Below are positions 12,458-18,051 of a stretch of 18,051 nt of DNA, one piece after another. The translations under genes were made by a program, and so were the position numbers. Position 1 is the first letter of the stretch; each line of letters starts with the position of its first letter. This DNA comes from a bacterium (GTDB taxonomy: Bacteria > JAHJDO01). The notes below the pieces were generated by a model, which saw only the letters and a list, made by a program, of their open reading frames with translations, was not told the origin of the DNA and did no database searches. The stretch lies in NCBI GenBank assembly GCA_030611945.1, contig JAUWOV010000035.1:1-18051 (forward strand), in the 5' to 3' direction.

Positions 12458-14173
12458 ATGCCAACATTTAAACCAGAGGTAAATGAAGTATCAGAGTTTT
12501 TGGAAATATCAAGTGATTTTGGGGACCCAAGAGAGATAATACGTGAAGCGATTAGTAATAGTTTTGACGCAAAAGCAACGGAGATTCGTATTTCTGCTAT
12601 AATTGATAGATCTACTGGAGAAGACGAAATTGTAATTACTATATCCGATAATGGCGAGGGTATGAGAGAAGAAGAATTGAAATTTTTCTTTGGATTGGGA
12701 TTTACTAATCGTTTAGAGTTAGATGAATTAGGTAGAAAAGTATCCGATGCCGTTGGTGAGAAAGGTCATGGAACAAAAATTTACTTCAATAGCAGGCGCA
12801 CTGAAGTCGAGACTATAAAAGAGGCAGAGCGCATTAGTGTATTTCTTGAGAATCCTAAAAAGAGTCTACGGCTAGGTAATCTTCCTGAGGTGGAGTATGA
12901 AGTAAATCCTACCGAATCTCAACATGGAACTAAGGTTATCATACGTGGCTATAACGATAATAATCAAGCAGGATTTAGTCATGAAGAACTCAAAGATTAC
13001 ATTTATTGGTTTACTCGATTTGGCTCTTTTGAAATGGAGGTAGACATAAAAAGGTATGAAAATGTGGTCATCTGGTTATCTGGTTTAGGTTGGAAAGATA
13101 TAGAAGGGGAACCTTTGAAATTTGGTCATCCTTTCTCTGAGGTCAACACGGATATTCGAAAATTAAAAAGTTCTGATAAAGTTTCACCTCTGGATTATTA
13201 TGTTGCTAGATGGTCGTTTTCTAATGAAGCTGTAATAGGTATTCCAGGCGCTTATATAGATTTTGTTTTTTACCTTGAAGGAGATAAAGCAAAGAGAGAA
13301 TATAATAAAATGATTCACGAGCGCAGGACTTATTGGCGTCCAGGACAATATAACGTTCAAGATCGCTATGGTTTATGGCTTTGTAAAGATTGTATTCCAA
13401 TAGAACGTCGTAATTCCTGGGTGGCGGAAAAGGGAGAGTGGACAAAATATCATGCATTTGTAAATTGCCAAGCGTTTCATTTGACCGCCAATCGTGGTGA
13501 TCTTGGAAATACTCCCCCACATATATTGGAAGCTGTTGAAAAAACAGTTAAAGAAATATTTGATAGAAGAATCAAACCATCTAAAGAATTTGAAAAATAT
13601 CAAGAAGAATTGGAAAAGGAACAGCTATATCAAAGTGCACAGAAGGAAGAAAAAGACTTTCAGCGAAGAAAAAAACTGACTTTGCAAAAGAACACAGTGA
13701 AACTGAAAAATATAGAACTTCTCGAACCTCGTCAGGAAAGTGGGGTCTTTAGCCTTGTATTACAATTATTGGCGCTTGAGCCAGGTCTCTTTGACTTTAA
13801 AGTAATTGACTATGACACTTCAATTGGATATGACCTTTTGGTCACTAAAGATTATGCACTGGACTTGAATAGAGCAGCGTTGAGGTTTGTAGAGATAAAA
13901 CATGAGTTAAAACGAGACTTCAATCATTCCTTTAAGAAACTAGCGGCAGTAATCTGTTGGGACACCAAGCTTTCGAATGATGATGAAGTAATTGATCTAA
14001 CAGGGGCTAAGAGGACTATGAAAATAACTCCTCCAGATGAAAAAGCTGAGAATAGTTGCACAAAGTATATGTTAGTCTCTGTTACAGAATTGCATAATAT
14101 CGAGGTCTTCGTGCTAAAGGATTTTCTTCGTGAACGTCTCAAACTAGAGTTCAGACCCAGAAGTAGTGGGTAA
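12458..14173 (+). CDS. Bergerat-fold (GHKL) ATPase with C-terminal PD-(D/E)xK-like nuclease domain
   Basis: 571 residues. The N-terminal Hsp90/MutL/MORC-type ATPase has its full motif set: N box REAISNSFDA (Glu30 general base, Asn34), G1 box DNGEGM (64-69) and G2 box GEKGHGTKI (100-108) as ATP lid. A transducer-like middle region follows, with a CxxC-lacking but conserved-looking DRYGLWLCKDCIPIERR near 305-320, then a charged coiled coil (about 375-420). The C-terminal domain (about 428-505) has Asp459 in SIGYDLLV and Glu479-x-Lys481 in RFVEIKHELKRDFNHSFKKL, the arrangement of a PD-(D/E)xK nuclease. ATP-driven clamp closure on DNA with cleavage is inferred. AAGGAGA at 12446-12452 supports the start. 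A zincin gene follows after 63 nt. Not a histidine kinase: no H box or receiver. Confidence 0.85.
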   Translation: MPTFKPEVNEVSEFLEISSDFGDPREIIREAISNSFDAKATEIRISAIIDRSTGEDEIVITISDNGEGMREEELKFFFGLGFTNRLELDELGRKVSDAVGEKGHGTKIYFNSRRTEVETIKEAERISVFLENPKKSLRLGNLPEVEYEVNPTESQHGTKVIIRGYNDNNQAGFSHEELKDYIYWFTRFGSFEMEVDIKRYENVVIWLSGLGWKDIEGEPLKFGHPFSEVNTDIRKLKSSDKVSPLDYYVARWSFSNEAVIGIPGAYIDFVFYLEGDKAKREYNKMIHERRTYWRPGQYNVQDRYGLWLCKDCIPIERRNSWVAEKGEWTKYHAFVNCQAFHLTANRGDLGNTPPHILEAVEKTVKEIFDRRIKPSKEFEKYQEELEKEQLYQSAQKEEKDFQRRKKLTLQKNTVKLKNIELLEPRQESGVFSLVLQLLALEPGLFDFKVIDYDTSIGYDLLVTKDYALDLNRAALRFVEIKHELKRDFNHSFKKLAAVICWDTKLSNDDEVIDLTGAKRTMKITPPDEKAENSCTKYMLVSVTELHNIEVFVLKDFLRERLKLEFRPRSSG

Positions 14174-14208
14174 AATAGTAGCAATCCCAAACTGCTGGGA
14201 ATGGCGAG

Positions 14209-14234
14209 TCTCCTGTTTCCCTAAAGGGAGGAGA
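14209..14234 (+). promoter_or_regulatory. Hairpin that can mask the zincin gene's ribosome site
   Basis: TCTCCT (14209-14214) pairs perfectly with AGGAGA (14229-14234), and CCC (14219-14221) with GGG (14226-14228), with a 4-nt bulge on one side. The right arm is the Shine-Dalgarno sequence of the gene starting at 14237. The helix would hide the ribosome site unless opened by protein, a trans RNA or ribosomes. A further TCCCA/TGGGA hairpin lies just upstream (14185-14200). Confidence 0.5.
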
Positions 14235-14236
14235 TA

Positions 14237-14956
14237 ATGGCTACCATAATTTTAGAAAACAAAGCACAAATTGATCTTGACCAAGACTTTTTAGCGCGTG
14301 TCAAGAATGAGGCAAATCTTCCTCCAGGGAGAGTGCTTTTAATTTTTCATGATGGGCCATTTCTGAAAGGTGCTCTTGGTGGATGTATACCAAAGTCTCT
14401 TCTTAATTACGCTCGCAATGAAAGAGTCCTTAATCCTTTTATTGAACGACGCTGGGATTGTAGTATTGTAATCTCGCAGAAGGCTTGCCTTTTGAAAGAA
14501 CAATATCCAGCATACTTTACATATCTTCTTGGTCATGAGCTTGGACATGCTTATGTATGTCTATCAGACGTGTCCTTGCACATCCATTATTGTCTCATTC
14601 AAGAATTTATTAAAGAGGCATCTGGTAATAAAATAACACAGTGGCATGAACTACCACATGAGGTGTGTTTTGATCAATTTGGCATATATATTGTTGAACA
14701 TTTGTTTTCCCGTGAAAAACTAAATATGGAGATAACACAAATGCTTAAGATGCCAAATTGCAAGGCTCGTATGCGTCTTGAGGCAATGTTGTCTTTACCT
14801 GGTTCTAATGATTTTGTCGACTTAAGAAACAACTTAATTAATTTTTCAAGGCCATATAAAGATAAATTAATAGAACTTTGGGAAAAAGATGCTGTGGAAA
14901 CAAGCGACGATTCGCTCGCTAAGTTGATAGTTAATCATGACGATTTATTCAGGTGA
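14237..14956 (+). CDS. HExxH zincin-type metalloprotease-like protein
   Basis: 239 residues with the zinc protease helix LLGHELGHAYVCLS, where His100-Glu101 and His104 form HExxH. The third ligand is probably Glu142 or Asp146 in LPHEVCFDQFGIYIVEHLFS about 40 residues on, an arrangement like the IrrE/ImmA-type zincins, though no helix-turn-helix domain is fused. The first 90 residues hold a beta-rich domain with GRVLLIFHDGPFLKGALGG. There is no signal peptide, so it acts inside the cell. The ribosome site GGGAGGAGA is strong but lies in a hairpin. Same-strand position 63 nt after the ATPase-nuclease makes a functional pair plausible; the substrate is unknown and could be a regulator or the ATPase itself. 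Confidence 0.78.
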   Translation: MATIILENKAQIDLDQDFLARVKNEANLPPGRVLLIFHDGPFLKGALGGCIPKSLLNYARNERVLNPFIERRWDCSIVISQKACLLKEQYPAYFTYLLGHELGHAYVCLSDVSLHIHYCLIQEFIKEASGNKITQWHELPHEVCFDQFGIYIVEHLFSREKLNMEITQMLKMPNCKARMRLEAMLSLPGSNDFVDLRNNLINFSRPYKDKLIELWEKDAVETSDDSLAKLIVNHDDLFR

Positions 14957-15036
14957 CTTGTTCACTTGTAGTTTCGTCTAACACAACTTTAATGTTATAT
15001 AAAATTGCCGTCTATTAAACGAGAGAAGGAGTTGAC

Positions 15037-15306
15037 ATGACAGAAATCAAAATTGAAAAGCCATTAGAGGAAAAGCTGAAAGAGCTGGAAATAGATAAAT
15101 GGAGCCTGTGGGAGTGTGAACCAAGCACATTTGAATGGTCTTATGGCTCAAATGAGGATTGTTATATTTTAGAGGGCAGGGCTAAAGTAAAAACTGCATC
15201 AGAAGAAGTTGAGTTTGGAAAAGGCAACCTGGTCCAATTCCCTAAAGGACTCAAGTGTACATGGATAGTTATTGAAAGGATTAAGAAGGTATATAATCTT
15301 TATTGA
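15037..15306 (+). CDS. Small cupin-domain protein (DUF861/EutQ-like)
   Basis: An 89-residue single-domain cupin. The pattern W-S-L-WECEPSTFEWSYGSNED, then CYILEGRAKVKTASEEVEFG and KGNLVQFPKGLKCTWIVIER is the classic small cupin_3 (DUF861) layout with the two beta-barrel motifs. These proteins bind small ligands or metals; many have no assigned reaction. One of the usual metal-ligand positions before YILEG reads Asp-Cys rather than Glu-x-x, so metal binding is uncertain. AAGGAG at 15026-15031 lies 5 nt before the ATG. It is 80 nt after the zincin gene and such proteins are common housekeeping stand-alones, so its presence between zincin and sensor genes may be incidental. Confidence 0.87.
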   Translation: MTEIKIEKPLEEKLKELEIDKWSLWECEPSTFEWSYGSNEDCYILEGRAKVKTASEEVEFGKGNLVQFPKGLKCTWIVIERIKKVYNLY

Positions 15307-15531
15307 TCAGAGATGATATGTTAGATAAAGCAGTATTATTGCTCGTCTATATTTTTTTGTGTCCTAGAGATTAATCGTAATGGACATAAGGATATAATTG
15401 CTCAACTTAAAAAACTTAAAAAACTTTGTGTTGATAAAACGTTAAAAAATGATAGAATTACTTTAAGATAAATTTTTAAATTTGTTAATACCACCGTATT
15501 GTTATAACTTTGACAAGGAAAGAGAGCGCAT

Positions 15532-16539
15532 ATGGCTTCATATGAGGGAGCTGAGTTTTATGAAAAATTTCTGACAAAAATCCCTTCATATTTTACGGGA
15601 AAAGCGTGGAACAGTATTGAGCGAATCGTACATTTAACAGCAAGTATACTTGCCATACTAATACCTATTATTATTTGGAAGTTTTCTCTTTCTGCCGATG
15701 ACATTCTTGCTTTAATAGCCATTATAACTCTTGGTTGCCTTGCTAGTATATTTGCCCTTCTTTTTATTATTGAAGAATACAGATTGTCATCGAAAGCACG
15801 ATATGCTGAAGCAATGAGTTCCCTCCATATGTGCATACATATTATTCGAGATATTCATTATAATTTAAACAAGCATAATATTTCTGATAATGATAGGTTT
15901 AATGACCTTTCTTTGTCTTTATGGGCATTGGCTCGATGTTTTTCTCTTACTAAAGCTGTCAATTGTCGGGTTTGTATAAAAAACATTGGTATTGACGAAG
16001 GGGTTTTAAAAGCAAAGAATCTTCATTCTCTTACTGATGAGGAAAGACTTAAATATATGTATGTTGAAACTTTATGTCGCGATATGGAAACACATAGGAC
16101 GGGTGCATTTAAAGACGATGGGGATTATAAACATCACACTATAGGGGGAAATACAGATTTTCGAAAGATATTTCTTATGGATTATGACGCAAAACGTTAT
16201 TGGTATTCTAATGACATTAGAGCTTTGGGACATCATTATCAAAACACACGACTTACTGAAGCTAAAAATTATAAAGACCTTGATTATAGAAGTGCTCTTG
16301 TTTTACCTATAAGAAAAACTACTTCAGGTATACAACACGAAAAACAGAAAGCACATAATCAGGATATCATCGGATTTCTTTGTATAGACTCAAAAACCAG
16401 AGGGATTTTCGATTATCGATATGATCCAGAGTTAGCAGCAGTTGTTGCTGACGCTTTATTTATTTTAATGCAAGATTGGTTCAAAATTTTACCAAAAACT
16501 ATTTCGAGAGAAAAAAAGGAGATATATGAAAAAGTTTAA
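15532..16539 (+). CDS. Two-TM membrane protein with a C-terminal GAF-like sensor domain
   Basis: 335 residues. Two membrane helices lie at about 32-50 and 57-81 (ILAILIPIIIWKF; LIAIITLGCLASIFALLFII) in a hairpin with both ends cytoplasmic. A helical linker (about 85-145) leads into a GAF-like domain whose last half is clear: RSALVLPIRKTT at 253-264 then DIIGFLCIDSKTRGIFDY at 278-295 and a closing helix ELAAVVADALFILMQ. GAF domains bind small ligands such as nucleotides. No kinase or cyclase follows, so this is a sensor-only or effector membrane protein, a layout often found in anti-phage and stress islands. GGAAAGAGAG precedes the ATG. Its 3' end overlaps the next ORF by 14 nt. AT content is visibly higher than in the pilus genes. 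Confidence 0.7.
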   Translation: MASYEGAEFYEKFLTKIPSYFTGKAWNSIERIVHLTASILAILIPIIIWKFSLSADDILALIAIITLGCLASIFALLFIIEEYRLSSKARYAEAMSSLHMCIHIIRDIHYNLNKHNISDNDRFNDLSLSLWALARCFSLTKAVNCRVCIKNIGIDEGVLKAKNLHSLTDEERLKYMYVETLCRDMETHRTGAFKDDGDYKHHTIGGNTDFRKIFLMDYDAKRYWYSNDIRALGHHYQNTRLTEAKNYKDLDYRSALVLPIRKTTSGIQHEKQKAHNQDIIGFLCIDSKTRGIFDYRYDPELAAVVADALFILMQDWFKILPKTISREKKEIYEKV

Positions 16540-16720
16540 TGAAAGATCTTTTTATAAAATAAACCAAAATACTTTTTTCGTAAAAACAATTAACTCTTCC
16601 AAAGTAATTAGATCTTATGTCCATTTATGTCCAAATGACATTCTTCAAACTGCTAAATTATATAATCAGAGTTCATTTGTCCCATCAAAAAAAATTTCTT
16701 CTTCTAGCGATGTTAACTAA
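16526..16720 (+). CDS. 64-residue protein coupled to the GAF-membrane gene
   Basis: The ATG at 16526 lies inside the end of the GAF gene (14-nt overlap) and has a strong ribosome site, AAGGAGA at 16516-16522, so translational coupling is likely. The product begins MKKFNERSFYKINQNTFFVK, is basic and Ser/Asn-rich, has no membrane helix and ends in a run of Ser (KKISSSSDVN). Its last 36 bases overlap the end of a minus-strand frame, and only one of the two may be real. Unknown function; a small partner of the sensor protein is possible. Confidence 0.55.
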   Translation: MKKFNERSFYKINQNTFFVKTINSSKVIRSYVHLCPNDILQTAKLYNQSSFVPSKKISSSSDVN

Positions 16721-16945
16721 ATAATCTGGGACTAGATAAACTGTTGTATACAGAACTTCGCCGTTATAACGATAAAATTTTAACCGTATATCTCTCGCTT
16801 GTTTTTCATCAGAAGGCGGTGCTCTGATACTAGTCTCTTGAAACATATTATCCCTTGTAATTATCTTCTTCTTATCCAAGTTCATAACATCGTCTATTGA
16901 CATATAAAGCAGAAGAATAGTTTTCTTTATAAAGTTTTCTATCAT
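16685..16945 (-). CDS. Unrecognised 86-residue protein on the minus strand
   Basis: The frame begins MIENFIKKTILLLYMSIDDV and contains a soluble-looking core DIRLKFYRYNGEVLYTTVYL ending in ARRRNFF. Amino-acid composition is normal for a real protein and the core reads like a beta-hairpin fold. No Shine-Dalgarno or convincing promoter precedes the ATG at 16945; a later start (Met15) is equally possible. It converges on the 64-residue gene with a 36-nt overlap. No family recognised. Confidence 0.4.
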   Translation of the reverse strand: MIENFIKKTILLLYMSIDDVMNLDKKKIITRDNMFQETSIRAPPSDEKQARDIRLKFYRYNGEVLYTTVYLVPDYLVNIARRRNFF

Positions 16946-17103
16946 TATTTTGTATTGTTCAATTTCATAATTAGGTTACAAATCAAGGATGTCTATAGAG
17001 GTGTGTTTGATTTATAAAGTTTATAAAAAGATTATGGATACACATCAATGAAGAAAAAGCAAAGCATTACTGAATAGGTAGAAAGAGTCTGTCAGATAAC
17101 CGA

Positions 17104-17145
17104 AAAAATAAAAACCACAAGCGGGCAGTTTTCAAGTCATGCCCG
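17104..17145 (-). terminator. Intrinsic terminator for the 17157 gene
   Basis: Read on the minus strand, CGGGCA (17145-17140) and TGCCCG (17127-17122) form a 6-bp GC-rich stem with a 12-nt loop, followed by CTTGTGG and a T-rich run (TTTTTATTTTTT). It lies 12 nt beyond the stop of the minus-strand gene, as expected. Confidence 0.6.
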
Positions 17146-17156
17146 GGACTGTTTAT

Positions 17157-18050
17157 TTATTCAGGCGGGTTTTGCCCTTCCATTTGCTCTCTCATCTGGT
17201 TTAATTTCCAGTCTGAAAATTTACTCTGCACTCTGTAAGAGGCTTCTGCTATCTTAAATGATGCTCGTTTAATCCTTTCTAAAGTTTTTAGAGCATCTTT
17301 CTCTCTTTTTCTTTCCAGCCTGATTCTGATGTCAAACCAGCTGTAATCATATCTTGAGCCTCCGATAAGAATTCTTACTTCTCTATCCACAGCTGCCTGC
17401 TTTGCCTTTTCATACGAAAAGAGCACCTCAGCCCAATCCTGCTTATTTTTCAGTATTATTGCTATCACAAACCAGGAATCTCTCTGCTGGCATTTCCATA
17501 ATTCCACGCATATCTTATACTTATGCCTTATCATGTAACAGCCGGACTGAAAATCGCTGTCAGCATCCAGTATTGTTGAGACAGAAGGATTAAAGTGATC
17601 TTCGGAGAAATCTCTTATCCTGCTCTGCTGCTTTTGCTCAATTCTGCAATAGTTCCATGCAGGAGCTTGTTTTAAAAGCTTTTTCCAGTTAATAAATCTC
17701 TGATGCAGCTCCCTTGCAGCCTTTGCCGTGCTGAGCCTTTTGATAGTTTCTTTTATCTCGTCATACTTATCTTCCAGAGCCTGTTTGGCTCCCTGCATCA
17801 TCTCGTATTCCAGAGCTGTCTTTTGGAACTTGAGCTGAATCTGTATAATCCTCTCTCCAAAATGCCCTGCTATCCTGTTAAACAATTCAATATTCTCTCT
17901 ACTATTCCCCCTTATATTCTTCATCCCTTCTGCATATTCCCGAAAAAGCATCTGTTTTATTTTTATCACAAAAGCAGGAATACGCATCCTGTTATCAGCA
18001 TGAACTTTTGTGATTTGTTTTGTGTTCTTACCAAGGCAGATCTTCTCCAA
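17157..18050 (-). CDS. Unrecognised helical, charge-rich protein (5' end probably outside window)
   Basis: The frame is open to the window edge; the first codon seen (TTG at 18050) is probably not the true start, and an internal ATG encoding MRIPAFVIKIKQMLFREYAE is possible. The visible 297 residues are rich in Lys, Arg, Glu and Gln and mostly helical, with coiled-coil-like stretches (EYEMMQGAKQALEDKYDEIK; RIRLERKREKDALKTLERIK) around a middle section containing SGCYMIRHKYKICVELWKCQ and SWFDIRIRL. There is no signal peptide or membrane helix in the visible part. A terminator follows the stop. I know no family; a structural or nucleic-acid-binding role would be a guess. Confidence 0.65.
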   Translation of the reverse strand: MEKICLGKNTKQITKVHADNRMRIPAFVIKIKQMLFREYAEGMKNIRGNSRENIELFNRIAGHFGERIIQIQLKFQKTALEYEMMQGAKQALEDKYDEIKETIKRLSTAKAARELHQRFINWKKLLKQAPAWNYCRIEQKQQSRIRDFSEDHFNPSVSTILDADSDFQSGCYMIRHKYKICVELWKCQQRDSWFVIAIILKNKQDWAEVLFSYEKAKQAAVDREVRILIGGSRYDYSWFDIRIRLERKREKDALKTLERIKRASFKIAEASYRVQSKFSDWKLNQMREQMEGQNPPE

Positions 18051-18051
18051 C

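Noticed and set aside
15325-15471. Open frame of 48 codons ending GHKDIIAQLKKLKKLCVDKT and so on, with a neighbouring frame starting at 15318
   Set aside because: It looks protein-like and could be a frameshifted remnant of a small gene, but it has no ATG, GTG or TTG start and I cannot identify a parent family, so it is not annotated as a pseudogene.
5904-16720. Whole region as one integrated element with att sites
   Set aside because: No tRNA gene or flanking direct repeat long enough to serve as an attachment site was found by eye; a computed repeat search is needed to claim this.
16989-17051. 20-codon frame MSIEVCLIYKVYKKIMDTHQ
   Set aside because: Too short, without a ribosome site or neighbouring context to support translation.

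Overview
The window reads as a mosaic. The first 5.5 kb is unmistakably from a diderm bacterium: a tightly overlapping plus-strand type IV pilus (T4P) operon with a LamG-domain protein, a PilX-like minor pilin, a ParA-type ATPase, a fused PilM-PilN, PilO, a PilP-like protein and an outer-membrane secretin. The AT-rich, compact style and gene set would fit an uncultivated candidate-phylum bacterium (Omnitrophota-like lineages come to mind), but the lineage cannot be fixed from sequence alone.

Layout. 1-5531: T4P assembly operon, consecutive genes overlapping by 1-22 nt or nearly touching. 5532-5903: non-coding, with a short palindrome and three TTGACA boxes. 5904-7657: a short tyrosine recombinase, two small secreted proteins and a 50-residue Cys-rich zinc-ribbon-like protein. 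7658-11960: a block of unrecognised genes: a 228-residue protein on the plus strand, then a minus-strand operon of a 3-TM protein, a 903-residue anchored surface protein with MopE-type metal-binding motifs, and a 43-residue protein. 11967-16720: a plus-strand block beginning at a good sigma-70-type promoter: a 116-residue unknown, a Bergerat-fold (GHKL) ATPase with a C-terminal PD-(D/E)xK-like nuclease signature, an HExxH zincin, a small cupin, a two-TM GAF-like sensor protein and a coupled 64-residue ORF. 16685-18051: minus-strand small ORF, then a terminator and a helical protein running off the window.

Two points deserve attention. First, the recombinase (5904) and the 3-TM gene (minus, 11855) each have an A/T box centred 27 nt from the ATG, the geometry of a leaderless archaeal gene, and the large surface protein looks DPANN-like in style. 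The flanking blocks carry bacterial promoters and strong Shine-Dalgarno sites. This suggests archaeal DNA in a bacterial chromosome or an assembly chimera; sequence alone cannot decide. Second, the ATPase-nuclease, zincin and membrane GAF genes form a candidate uncharacterised accessory or defence-like system. Its function is inferred from domains and context only.

No rRNA, tRNA, CRISPR array or complete insertion sequence was seen.
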